Source: Planctomycetales bacterium
Lineage (GTDB): Bacteria; Planctomycetota; Planctomycetia; Pirellulales; Pirellulaceae
Length of the DNA stretch: 33,685 nucleotides
NCBI GenBank assembly: GCA_020426845.1
Contig: JAGQPF010000318.1
Span: forward strand, 1 to 33,685
Direction of reading: 5' to 3'
In this document: positions 16,129-24,153 of the stretch, one piece after another
How positions within the stretch are numbered: position 1 is the first letter of the stretch
Layout: the number at the start of each line of letters is the position of its first letter
Translations under genes and position numbers: made by a program
The notes under the pieces: model-generated
What the model was told of the DNA's origin: nothing
What the model saw: the letters and a program-made list of their open reading frames with translations, nothing else
The model's database searches: none

Positions 16129-17202
16129 ATGGACGAACCTGCCCCCAACGACGCCAACAACGAGCCGCTCTCGGCGCCCGATTCCATCGAGGCGCTGGAA
16201 GAGATGCTTAGCGCGCCGACTCCCGAGTTGATTGAGTCGCTGAGCGAGCTGGAGGGCGACATTGCCCTGTTGGGCGTGGGCGGCAAGATGGGGCCGACGA
16301 TGGCGCGGATGGCTGTCCGCGCGCTTCGCGAGGCGGGACGGCCCAATCGAGTGATCGGCGTCTCTCGGTACTCCGACGAGGCGGTCCGCCAGCGGCTCGA
16401 GGACTGGGGCGTGCAGACCGTCTCTTGCGATCTGCTGGACGCCGACAGCGTCGCGCAGCTGCCGGACGCGGCCCACGTGATCTCAATGAGCGGGTTCAAG
16501 TTCGGCGCCAAGGAGCACCCGGAGCTGGCGTGGGCCACCAACTGTTATCTGCCGGCCCTGGTGTGCCGACGCTATCAGGACAGCCGCATCATCGCCTTCT
16601 CCACCGGCAACGTTTACGGACTGACGACGCCCGGCAGCGGCGGCTCGCGCGAATCCGACCCGCCGGCGCCGATCGGCGAGTACGCGCACACGGCGCTAGG
16701 CCGCGAGCGAATGTTCGAGTTCTTCGCGCGACGACAGCAAACGCCCGTGCTGATGCTGCGCCTGAACTACGCCACCGAGCTGCGATATGGCGTGCTGGTC
16801 GACCTGGCGCAGCAGATCAAGCAGGGGCAGCCGGTCTCGGTCGAGATGGGGCATGTCAACGTGATCTGGCTGCACGACGCCAACCTGATGACCCTGCGCG
16901 CCTTGGGACTGCCGCCGCGCCAAGACACGCCGTACGATGTGCTCAACTTGGCAGGCCAAGAGATTCTCAGCGTGCGGAAAGTCTGCCAACAGTTGGCGCA
17001 GCGAATGGGCTGCGAAGCCGATTTGGTCGGCGAAGAGGCGCCTCACGCGCTGCTGAACAACGGCCGCGCGGCCTACCCGCTGCTCGGCGAGCCACAAGTG
17101 GACGCGGAAACCATGATCGACTGGACGGCCGATTGGGTCGCCGGTGGAGGCGAGCTACTCGGCAAGCCGACCCATTTCGAAGTTCGCGACGGAAAGTTTT
17201 GA
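16129..17202 (+). CDS. Extended SDR / NAD-dependent epimerase-like protein with altered active site
   Basis: The ATG at 16129 gives 357 residues; an in-frame ATG at 16051 would add 26 residues of unlikely composition. After an acidic N-terminal helix region (1-45), the Rossmann motif 'LLGVGGKMGPTMARMAV' (GVGGKMG at 49-55) binds a dinucleotide. 'AFSTGNVYG' carries the expected active-site Ser158, and 'GEYAHTALGRE' the expected Tyr185, but the lysine four residues later is Ala189, so the canonical YxxxK is broken. The protein may bind NAD(P) without standard dehydrogenase chemistry, or act as an isomerase or scaffold. It lies downstream of the ThuA fusion and converges with the E1-KAS III gene, 49 bases between stops. 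Confidence 0.82.
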   Translation: MDEPAPNDANNEPLSAPDSIEALEEMLSAPTPELIESLSELEGDIALLGVGGKMGPTMARMAVRALREAGRPNRVIGVSRYSDEAVRQRLEDWGVQTVSCDLLDADSVAQLPDAAHVISMSGFKFGAKEHPELAWATNCYLPALVCRRYQDSRIIAFSTGNVYGLTTPGSGGSRESDPPAPIGEYAHTALGRERMFEFFARRQQTPVLMLRLNYATELRYGVLVDLAQQIKQGQPVSVEMGHVNVIWLHDANLMTLRALGLPPRQDTPYDVLNLAGQEILSVRKVCQQLAQRMGCEADLVGEEAPHALLNNGRAAYPLLGEPQVDAETMIDWTADWVAGGGELLGKPTHFEVRDGKF

Positions 17203-17251
17203 CCGCGGGCGGCCAATCAAACCGTACGCGTTCTTTCAATCGTCGCGTGCA

Positions 17252-20200
17252 TCACACCTCGAGGATGCTGGCGCCGAACGTGAAGCCGCCGCCAAAGGCA
17301 CAGAGCCCGATGCGATTGCCGTGCTCGGCCTCGGGGAGCAGCTCGGCCAGACACAGCGGAATGCTGCTCGAGGACGTGTTGCCGTAATTGCGAATGTTGC
17401 TGTAGACGTCGACGTCGATGCGGCTGCCGATGGCGTCGATGATCCGCTGATTGGCCTGGTGGGGCACAACCAGTGACAGATCGTTGACTTGAATGTGCTG
17501 CCGTTCGCAGGCCCGGTTCAAGCTGGCGACCATCGATCGCACCGCCTCGGTGAACACCTTGCGGCCCTTCATCTGAATGAAGCCCGCATCACGGAACGGC
17601 ACGGACAACGTCGCGCCGTCCTCGCCACGCGCCGACAGCTCGGGGCGATGCACGCGAGCCCGCCCGCACTCGGCATGCGCCTCGCCGTACAGCACGGTGG
17701 CGGTCGTAGCGTCGCCAAACAGGATGGCAGTGTCCAGGTCGTTCGGATCGAGCAGTGGTGACAGCACCTCGGCAGTCACAATTAGCACGCGGCCCTCGGG
17801 CGAACTTTGCAGGTAGTCAAAGCCGTTCTGCAAGGCATAAAGGTAGCCCGAGCAAGCGGCGTTGATGTCGTAAGCCTGCAACATCGACGAGTCTTTGCCG
17901 CCGTTGATGCCGCTCAGCACCTGGCAGGCCATCGACGGCGTGACGGCGTTGGGGCTGGTCGTGGCGCAGATCAGCACGTCGATATCGTCGATCAGCAAGT
18001 TCTCTCGGTCGAGCAGCTCCCAGCAGGCTTTGACGGCCATGTTGACGGCGTTCTCGTTCGCCGCTGCCCAGCGTCGCGACTCGATGCCGGTGCGGCGGAC
18101 GACGTCGGCCACCGAGAAGCCGTCGCGGCCTCGCACGATGTCCGCGTTGCTGACCACTCGGCTGCCCGCCTGCACGCTGACGGAGGACATGGCAACTTCG
18201 AACGGCCGGCGCTCCAGCGTCTGCCTCGGCAGCACCAGTCGTTCGGAGGACTTGCGACGCGTGAGCTTGGGGACCCCGGGGTTCTCTTGAGTGACAGGTT
18301 TGCGTCGCTGACTGGAGACCACGCTGAGCCGCGCCAAGTGGCTGCCCACCGCGACTTGCTGGCCTGGCTCGGCCAGCACTTCCTCGACGACGCCGGTGTA
18401 GGGCGAGCTGAACTCGAAGACGCTCTTGGTCGCCTCGAGCTCGCCGATCACCTCGCCGCGAGTCACTTGCTGGCCGACCTGCAGGTTGAGCTCCACCACC
18501 GTCACTTGCTCGTCAGCCGGCCCGGAGCCGATCGCTTCGATAAATGCGACGCCTTCCTGCTGCCGCTCGGGGCGAGTCCACACGACGTCCATGTCCAGCA
18601 GCTCGGCGGCGGTATCCACCACGCGCTCGATCGACGGCAACACCTCAATCTGGTTGGCATAGTTGCAGGGCACCGGCGTGTCGGGCCGCGCCACGCGCCG
18701 CATGGCGATCGGGACTCGGGCGCGCTCGGTCACGGTCGCCAGCACCTCGGCGCCGAAACCGCATGTTTGGCCGTCCTCGTGCACGACAATCAGTCGAGCG
18801 GTCTTCTCGGCCGACGACAAGACAGTCCGCGAATCCCAGGGCGACAAGGTGCGCAAATCGATCACTTCCGCGTCGACGCCGTTTTGCTCCAGCGCCGCCG
18901 CCGCTTTCAAACAGACCGGGACCGTGTTGCCCCAGCCCACCAACGTCAGGTCCTGGCCAACGCGCGCCTTGCGGGCGACCCCCAACGGAGTCACCTGCCG
19001 CTCCACGTCGCTCGACGTCGCAAAGGTCGAGTCGTTCAGCAAAGTTTTCGGATAGAAGAAGATCGACGGCCGGCCTGTCTCGAACGCCGTGTTCAGCAAC
19101 CCCGCGGCGTCGCCCGCCGTGGACGGCAGATAGACGTCGACTCCCGGCACGTGAGTCATTACCGATTCGAAAGAATGCGAGTGGAACGGCCCGAGCCCGG
19201 CGCGATAGCCGCCACAAGCGACCATCAGGATCACCGGCGCCGTCCACTGTCCATCGGAGCGCCAATGAATGGTGCCCAGTTCGCAGACGATTTGGTTGTA
19301 AGCCAGCGGCAGAAAGTCGGCGAACTGCAGGAATGCCACCGGCCGCTCGCCGGCCATCGCGCGTCCAATCGACACGCCGACAATCGTCGACTCGGAGAGC
19401 GGCGCGTTGCGAACACGCTCGCCAAACGCCGTGCTCAATCCGCGAGTGACGCCAAACACGTCGCCCTTGGGATCCTCGATGTCCTCGCCGTACAGCACGA
19501 CTCGCTCGTCCGTCTCGAGCCGGCGTCGCAACACTTCGCGCATCGCGTCCTTCATCGTCAGCACAGCCGGGCCCTCGCCCTGCTGCTCCGAGGAAGGATG
19601 TGTCAGCTCGACCGGCAGCGACGCCTTGGCGACGGACACGGATGTCGGGTCCGGACTGTTGTAGGCCGCAGCCTCCGCGGCGCTCAGTTCCTCGCAAACC
19701 TGGCGGTCAATCTCTTCCAATTGCTGCGGCGTCCAGCCGTGAGCCAACAGCCGCTTGCTCATCCGCTGCAGCGGGTCGCCGCTGACCTTCGCGGCCGCTA
19801 GCTCGTCCTCACTGCGATACACCGACTCGTCGTCGGCGTTGGTATGGTTCGACAGCCGCTCGACGTGCATCACCACGATCACCGGAGCGGGGCTGCGCCG
19901 CATCTCCGCCACGATTTCGCCGAATCGCTCGTGCAGCTCCACCGGGTCGCGGCCATCCACGTGGCGGATTGGCACGCCGTGAAAGTGATCGGGCGAGCTG
20001 GCCTGACCTGTGGCCCCGGTCGCCTCGCACGCATAAAAGGTGCGTCCGACGGTGGAGGTGGAGATGGCCAGTCGGTTGTCTTGGATCAGAAACATCACCG
20101 GAGAACGCTCGCGCGCCGCCTCGGCGATCGCCTCCAGGTACTCGCCTTCCTGCGTCGTGCCGTCGCCGACCGAGCTCAGCACGATGGGACACGCAGCGCC

Positions 20201-20605
20201 GGCGGGCTGCTCCGCCCAGCGGCGACGCACGGTCTGAGCCACACCAACGGCGTGCAGCGCCGCGTTGCCGACCGGACCGGCCATCGTGACGAGATTCAGC
20301 CGCCGATGGCTGAAGTGAGCGCACATCTGGCGCCCGCGCGAATGGGAACGAGCCTTGCAGAATAGGTTCTCGAAGAAGTCCTCAGCGGTCATCCCGCGGG
20401 CGATCGCCAACGCCTTGTCTCGGTAGTGGCAGCAAAGATAGTCAGCCTCGGTCAGATGGGGCGCCAACGCCGCCGTCGACTCGTGGCCGGCGCCGGAGAC
20501 GTGGAAGAACGCCTCGCCCCGGTTGACTAAGTCTTGCTCCATCGCATCCATCCGCCGCGCGGTCAGCATGGCGCGGTAGGTCGCGAGCAGGACGGATGAA
20601 TCCAT
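17252..20605 (-). CDS. Four-domain fusion: 2-oxoacid dehydrogenase E1-alpha / E1-beta / lipoyl / KAS III (FabH-like)
   Basis: The ATG at 20605 begins 'MDSSVLLATYRAMLTARRMD', a typical E1-alpha start, and gives 1117 residues; a GTG at 20725 would add 40 residues partly made of a repeat. Domains in order: E1-alpha (about 5-330) with the ThDP motif GDG (147-149) through 'FLIQDN' (172-177); E1-beta (about 348-675; 'LYGEDIEDPKGDVFGVTRGL', 'GPFHSHSFESV'); lipoyl domain (about 698-763) with K727 in 'GELEATKSVFEF'; a basic linker (764-805); and a KAS III domain (about 806-1117) with the complete triad C918 ('DINAACSGYLYAL'), H1049 ('VVPHQANQRI') and N1076 ('NYGNTSSSS'). No E2 acyltransferase or E3 domain is present. 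E1 should decarboxylate a 2-oxoacid and acylate the lipoyl arm; the ketosynthase could then take that acyl group for condensation, an inference. Confidence 0.93.
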   Translation of the reverse strand: MDSSVLLATYRAMLTARRMDAMEQDLVNRGEAFFHVSGAGHESTAALAPHLTEADYLCCHYRDKALAIARGMTAEDFFENLFCKARSHSRGRQMCAHFSHRRLNLVTMAGPVGNAALHAVGVAQTVRRRWAEQPAGAACPIVLSSVGDGTTQEGEYLEAIAEAARERSPVMFLIQDNRLAISTSTVGRTFYACEATGATGQASSPDHFHGVPIRHVDGRDPVELHERFGEIVAEMRRSPAPVIVVMHVERLSNHTNADDESVYRSEDELAAAKVSGDPLQRMSKRLLAHGWTPQQLEEIDRQVCEELSAAEAAAYNSPDPTSVSVAKASLPVELTHPSSEQQGEGPAVLTMKDAMREVLRRRLETDERVVLYGEDIEDPKGDVFGVTRGLSTAFGERVRNAPLSESTIVGVSIGRAMAGERPVAFLQFADFLPLAYNQIVCELGTIHWRSDGQWTAPVILMVACGGYRAGLGPFHSHSFESVMTHVPGVDVYLPSTAGDAAGLLNTAFETGRPSIFFYPKTLLNDSTFATSSDVERQVTPLGVARKARVGQDLTLVGWGNTVPVCLKAAAALEQNGVDAEVIDLRTLSPWDSRTVLSSAEKTARLIVVHEDGQTCGFGAEVLATVTERARVPIAMRRVARPDTPVPCNYANQIEVLPSIERVVDTAAELLDMDVVWTRPERQQEGVAFIEAIGSGPADEQVTVVELNLQVGQQVTRGEVIGELEATKSVFEFSSPYTGVVEEVLAEPGQQVAVGSHLARLSVVSSQRRKPVTQENPGVPKLTRRKSSERLVLPRQTLERRPFEVAMSSVSVQAGSRVVSNADIVRGRDGFSVADVVRRTGIESRRWAAANENAVNMAVKACWELLDRENLLIDDIDVLICATTSPNAVTPSMACQVLSGINGGKDSSMLQAYDINAACSGYLYALQNGFDYLQSSPEGRVLIVTAEVLSPLLDPNDLDTAILFGDATTATVLYGEAHAECGRARVHRPELSARGEDGATLSVPFRDAGFIQMKGRKVFTEAVRSMVASLNRACERQHIQVNDLSLVVPHQANQRIIDAIGSRIDVDVYSNIRNYGNTSSSSIPLCLAELLPEAEHGNRIGLCAFGGGFTFGASILEV

Positions 20606-20725
20606 GATCAGGCCTGTGGTAAGTCGTTGAATTCGAGTCGAGCTGACGATCACCTCGGGTTGGTCGTCAACACGCTCGATCGTTTGCCTTCCCTCCAACG
20701 GTCGGAGGCCCTTGGACTGGTCCAC

Positions 20726-20743
20726 CGGGCCTCAGGAGGCCCG
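20726..20743. repeat. Perfect palindrome CGGGCCTC-AG-GAGGCCCG
   Basis: The two arms are the same 8-mers that bound the 45-bp coding repeat, but the 19-base centre is replaced by AG. It may be a collapsed relic of that repeat or an independent GC-rich palindrome. It lies 121 bases upstream of the E1-KAS III start. Confidence 0.6.
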
Positions 20744-21058
20744 AATGGTTGGTCCCATGGGGCTTCATCGGCGACCGCTTGACTCGACCTACATATTTTT
20801 GCCGTCAAAGATTGCCGGATCGGACGGATCCGCACGATCGTAACCTCTCCCCTCGCCGGGCGATTGCGGGTTGCCGACGAGTAGGAATTGCGATTTACCG
20901 CGGTTTTTGGGGGTGAAAAATGATGTTGGGTCGGGTCGCTCGGCGGAAGTTTCCGTCGGGCAGCATGGAATTACAGGAATCCGCCAACCGCAGCAAGGCG
21001 AATCGCCAACAAACTCAACCGAAGTTGCCGTGGAGTCGCTAAAATGCCCCGCCAGATG

Positions 21059-21200
21059 TGGCACAGGCTGCCAGCCGACGTAGCACAGGCTGCCAGCCTG
21101 TGAAGATCTTGGGCGTAGCCACAAGTTCACGACCCTTGCAGGCTGACAGCCTGCAAGCCTGTGTTGACTGGGGATTTGCAGGCTAGCAGCCTGCACTACG
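21059..21200. repeat. Cluster of 'CAGGCTGCCAGCCTG' hairpin repeats
   Basis: Three inverted repeats follow one another: CACAGGCTG/CAGCCTGTG (21084-21102, 9-bp arms), TTGCAGGCTG/CAGCCTGCAA (21136-21156, 10-bp arms) and TGCAGGCT/AGCCTGCA (21077-based family copy at 21177-21195, 8-bp arms). A partial copy stands at 21061-21075. The outer motifs GTAGCACAGG (21080) and TGCACTACG (21192) face each other, so the block is itself a larger imperfect inverted repeat. It ends about 55 bases before the upp start and belongs to a dispersed palindromic repeat family, not a gene. Confidence 0.8.
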
Positions 21201-21254
21201 ACAACCACGCAACTTGCCCTGCTGCCCCGAAGTCCCTTAACCTCCTCGTTTGCC

Positions 21255-21887
21255 ATGAACTCGTCCATTGCCGTTAACCACCCGCTGATTCAGCACCACC
21301 TAACACGGCTGCGAGACCAAACCACGCCGCCCGAAGAGTTCCGACATCTGGTCCAGCGACTTGCCGTGTTGCTGGCTTACGAGGCGACGAAGGACCTGGA
21401 GTTGTCGGCTGCGGCTGTGCGAACGCCTCTGGTCGAAATGCAGGGCGCTCGGCTTCGCGATCGGATTGCGTTGGTGCCGATTCTCCGCGCGGGGCTGGGC
21501 ATGGTCGACCCGATCCTCGATCTGATTCCGACGGCGGAGGTGTGGCATTTGGGGCTGTATCGGGACGAGGCGACGGCCGAGCCGGTGGAATATTACAGCA
21601 AGCTGCCGGGCGAGCGGCCGCCGCAATTGGCGCTGGTGGTCGACCCGATGTTGGCCACGGGCGGTTCGGCGGTGTCGGCGCTGGCGGCACTGCGGCGTTG
21701 GGGAGTGCCTCGACTGAAGCTGTTGTCGATCATTGCGGCGCCCGAGGGCGTGGCATTGGTGCAGGGGGAGTTCCCCGACGCCGAGATTCACGTGTGCGCG
21801 GTGGATCAGCAGCTGAACTCGGACAAGTACATCGTGCCGGGCCTCGGGGACGCGGGCGACCGAACTTTCAACACGTTGGGGCACTGA
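21255..21887 (+). CDS. upp: Uracil phosphoribosyltransferase
   Basis: This 210-residue protein has the usual length and layout of Upp. The PRPP-binding loop is 'LALVVDPMLATGGSAVSAL' (about 125-143), and the C terminus 'LNSDKYIVPGLGDAGDRTFNT' is the uracil-binding and family signature region. 'VPILRAGLGMVDPILDLIP' (74-92) is also typical. Upp makes UMP from uracil and PRPP in the cytoplasm. Its stop codon overlaps the start of the nucleoside transporter gene (TGATG), which points to a two-gene pyrimidine salvage operon in which import and phosphoribosylation are coupled. Confidence 0.96.
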   Translation: MNSSIAVNHPLIQHHLTRLRDQTTPPEEFRHLVQRLAVLLAYEATKDLELSAAAVRTPLVEMQGARLRDRIALVPILRAGLGMVDPILDLIPTAEVWHLGLYRDEATAEPVEYYSKLPGERPPQLALVVDPMLATGGSAVSALAALRRWGVPRLKLLSIIAAPEGVALVQGEFPDAEIHVCAVDQQLNSDKYIVPGLGDAGDRTFNTLGH

Positions 21888-23143
21888 TGGACCGCATCGT
21901 CAGTCTCGGCGGCTTGTCGGTGATGATCGGACTGGCGGTGCTGTTGAGCTCCGACCGACGCCGGATCCCTTGGCGCATCGTGGCGATCGGCGTCGCGTTG
22001 CAGCTCGCGCTGGCGACGTTCATGCTGTTGTCGCCGCCGGGCCGGCAGCTGGCGGGCTTGGTGGATCACTTCTTCGCTCGGATGCAAAGCTGGATCAGTC
22101 ACGGCGCGGGGTTCCTGTTCGACGTGAACGGCTGGCGTGATGACGCGACGCCACCGGCCAACTCGCTGGCCAGCACCTTTGCCTTCGGCGTGCTGCCGAC
22201 GGTGATCTTCTTCTCCTCGTTGATGAGCGTGCTGTACTATCTCGGCATCATGCAGCGCGTGGTGGCGGCGATGGCGAAGGTGATGCAGCAGGTGATGGGC
22301 GTCTCGGGCGCCGAGAGCCTCTCGGCGGCGGCGAACGTGTTTGTCGGGCACACTGAGGCGCCGTTGGTGATCAAGCCGTACATTGCGTCGATGACTCGCT
22401 CGGAGTTGAACGCGGTGATGGTGGGCGGCTTCGCGACGATCTCGGGCGGCCTGATGGCGGCGTTCGTCGGCATGGGGATCAACGCCGGTCATTTAATGAC
22501 CGCGTCGGTCATTTCGGCGCCGGCGGCGCTGGTGATCGCCAAGATCCTGCAGCCGGAGACCGGCGCACCGGAGACGATGGGAAGCGTGCGTCTGAAGGCC
22601 GAGCGACAAGGTGTCAACGTGATTGAAGCGGCGGCCATTGGCGCCACCGAGGGCCTAAAGCTGGCCTTGAACGTCGGCGCGATGCTGATCGCGTTTCTGG
22701 CGATGATCGCGATGATCGACTATCTGCTGGGCGTGGCGGGCGGCTGGCTGCAGTTCACGGGCGAACGGCGCTGGACGCTGGCAGGCGGGCTGGGCTATCT
22801 CTTCGCGCCGCTCGCTTGGTCGATGGGCATCGATTGGGCGGACTGTCGCGGGGCCGGCGAGCTGCTCGGCATCAAGATGGTGGCGAACGAGTTTGTCGCC
22901 TACTCGCAACTGGGGGAAGCGATCGAGGGCACGCGGTTCAGCGAGCGCACCGTGACGATCTTGACCTATGCGTTGAGCGGCTTCTCCAACTTCGGCGCGA
23001 TCGGCATTCAGATTGGCGGCATCGGCGGCCTCGCGCCCAATCGTCAATCCGACCTCGCTCAGCTCGGCCTCCGCGCCATGCTCGGCGGCGCCCTCGCTTG
23101 TTGCATGACCGCCTGCATCGCCGGCGCCCTGATCGGCGGCTAA
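21887..23143 (+). CDS. Concentrative nucleoside transporter (CNT/NupC family)
   Basis: The ATG at 21887 shares its A with the upp stop codon; the 418-residue product starts with a membrane helix. Longer upstream frames overlap upp and are rejected. Multiple hydrophobic segments are visible ('LSVMIGLAVLLSS', 'IVAIGVALQLALATFMLL', 'AMLIAFLAMIAMIDYLLGVAG'). CNT signatures include 'FAFGVLPTVIFFSSLMSVLYYLGIMQ', 'SAAANVFVGHTEAPLVIKPYI' and 'GIKMVANEFVAYSQL' with 'YALSGFSNFGAIGIQIGG' near the C terminus. The family imports nucleosides with Na+ or H+. The coupling to upp suggests a pyrimidine nucleoside substrate. A dispersed hairpin repeat beginning at 23196 may terminate the transcript. Confidence 0.94.
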   Translation: MDRIVSLGGLSVMIGLAVLLSSDRRRIPWRIVAIGVALQLALATFMLLSPPGRQLAGLVDHFFARMQSWISHGAGFLFDVNGWRDDATPPANSLASTFAFGVLPTVIFFSSLMSVLYYLGIMQRVVAAMAKVMQQVMGVSGAESLSAAANVFVGHTEAPLVIKPYIASMTRSELNAVMVGGFATISGGLMAAFVGMGINAGHLMTASVISAPAALVIAKILQPETGAPETMGSVRLKAERQGVNVIEAAAIGATEGLKLALNVGAMLIAFLAMIAMIDYLLGVAGGWLQFTGERRWTLAGGLGYLFAPLAWSMGIDWADCRGAGELLGIKMVANEFVAYSQLGEAIEGTRFSERTVTILTYALSGFSNFGAIGIQIGGIGGLAPNRQSDLAQLGLRAMLGGALACCMTACIAGALIGG

Positions 23144-23195
23144 ACAACCAAGCCGAGATTCTTCGGCAAATGGCTCATTGTCCGCTGCCGAATTA

Positions 23196-23266
23196 TCTCA
23201 CAGAGGCACGGAGACACGGAGTCCGATGCAAAACTCAATCGCCGTGCCTCCGTGCCTCCGTGAGAA
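23196..23266. repeat. Hairpin repeat, GGAGACACGGAG family, copy A (possible bidirectional terminator)
   Basis: The left arm (23196-23221, 'TCTCACAGAGGCACGGAG..') pairs with the right arm (23241-23266, '..CCTCCGTGCCTCCGTGAGA') around a loop of about 19 bases. It sits between two convergent genes, the nucleoside transporter and the unknown protein at 23304, in the position of a shared terminator. The family is also seen twice at 31219-31528. Confidence 0.85.
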
Positions 23267-23303
23267 AAACGGTTGCTGAATCGGCCTGCAGTTTCCATAG
23301 GAC

Positions 23304-23822
23304 TTAACAAAGACCTTCCCCTGCGCAAGGTATGTCGCCGAAAAGGTCTCTCATGGATGAAAACTCCATGTACTCGCTCTGGCCGTAGTGCTCGACACAT
23401 TGTGTAAGAATTACGAGCCGACGCGAGCGGAGAACGCTTTGTGCAATCAGGATCTCACATTCCGTCACACCAAGGCGCAACACGGATAGTTCGCCTTGAC
23501 TGGGCAAGGTGCAATCCAGGTCGAGATAGCTTTGAAGAGCGGAAATCCGCTCGTCCGTAACGGCAAGGACATCCGCCGAAACGACGGCATCGCCTCGGCA
23601 ATACGCAAACCATTGCTGCAAAACAGGCGTTTCCTCGCCCGTCAGAATCTCCGCAATGCGGCGCCTGCTCCAAGTCAATTCAGCGCTGCGAACAGGGCAA
23701 TAGAAATCTCGCATTCCTGCCCAAAGTCCCTGCGGATTTCGCATGGCGAAGTCGAGCGATCGTCCCGCTTGCCGCAGAACGGCTACCAAGCGCAGTGTCG
23801 TCGAGTAATCGATTCGTTTCAC
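23304..23822 (-). CDS. Hypothetical protein, 172 residues
   Basis: I do not recognise this protein. The start is GTG 23822, preceded by GGGAG eight bases upstream, one of the better ribosome sites in the window. The product is soluble, mixed alpha/beta, with 'YSTTLRLVAVLRQAGRSLDFAMRN' near the N terminus, a 'TWSRRRIAEILTGEETPVLQQWFAYCRG' helical stretch and five cysteines; no signal peptide or membrane helix is seen. A weaker view is that it is a fragment. Base composition is visibly less GC-rich than the flanking operons, as in the rest of 23.1-24.6 kb, which suggests acquired DNA. No function is proposed. Confidence 0.55.
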   Translation of the reverse strand: MKRIDYSTTLRLVAVLRQAGRSLDFAMRNPQGLWAGMRDFYCPVRSAELTWSRRRIAEILTGEETPVLQQWFAYCRGDAVVSADVLAVTDERISALQSYLDLDCTLPSQGELSVLRLGVTECEILIAQSVLRSRRLVILTQCVEHYGQSEYMEFSSMRDLFGDIPCAGEGLC

Positions 23823-24153
23823 CTAGACATCTCCCGGCACGGCTGGTTGCTCCTTGGTCCGACTACGAATCCGTCTCGCGAGCAACTCCGCTTTCCACTG
23901 AATTGATCACTCAGCAGCATCCAGATTCTTTTCGGAAATGGGGCGGGCGGCGAATCTGGGCGATTTGGCTGAACCGCCCATAGAGGTGGCGCGGTTCGGA
24001 ACTTTGGCGCGCAAAGCGCATTCCGAGATCACTCTGTCTGGCGTCATCTTAGTTACCCAATCCATCAGCTGGACACGATGCACGTTGTCCCATGATGTTC
24101 CGAACGCACTTGCAGCGAACGTAGGTGGTTTCTTCGAGCCAAGAAGCCTCGCG
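23823..24153. other. 331-base gap, no gene recognised
   Basis: This is the upstream region of the unknown protein gene and the downstream region of the DUF4259 gene, both minus strand. The plus-strand open frame 23938-24546 crosses it but overlaps the DUF4259 gene and has no family features. GGGCGG at 23941 and its partner CCGCCC at 23974 could pair, but nothing else stands out. Confidence 0.5.

Larger units (their letters stand above)
20606..21254. other. 649-base divergent intergenic region rich in palindromes
   Basis: This region separates the minus-strand E1-KAS III gene from the plus-strand upp gene, so promoters for both should lie here. No convincing gene is seen; the minus open frame 20789-21268 has no recognisable domain. 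It contains a perfect 8-bp-arm palindrome at 20726-20743 and three hairpin repeats at 21059-21200, listed separately. Confidence 0.6.

Noticed and set aside
16129..17202. The SDR as OleD
   Set aside because: It lacks the catalytic Lys and has no coupling to the oleC-like gene.
17252..18190. The ketosynthase part as OleA, forming an olefin pathway with the oleC-like gene
   Set aside because: The domain is FabH-like, fused to an E1 and lipoyl domain and lies 8 kb away on another transcript; there is no positive OleA feature. The link is left as an open question only.
18315..18510. Biotinyl instead of lipoyl attachment domain
   Set aside because: The modified lysine context is E-A-T-K-S rather than the A-M-K-M of biotin carriers, and the E1 partner calls for lipoate.
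17807..19801. Long plus-strand open frame (664 codons) opposite the E1-KAS III gene
   Set aside because: It is an antisense shadow caused by high GC at third positions; the product is rich in His, Arg and Gln without a recognisable domain, while the minus strand has a full multi-domain enzyme.
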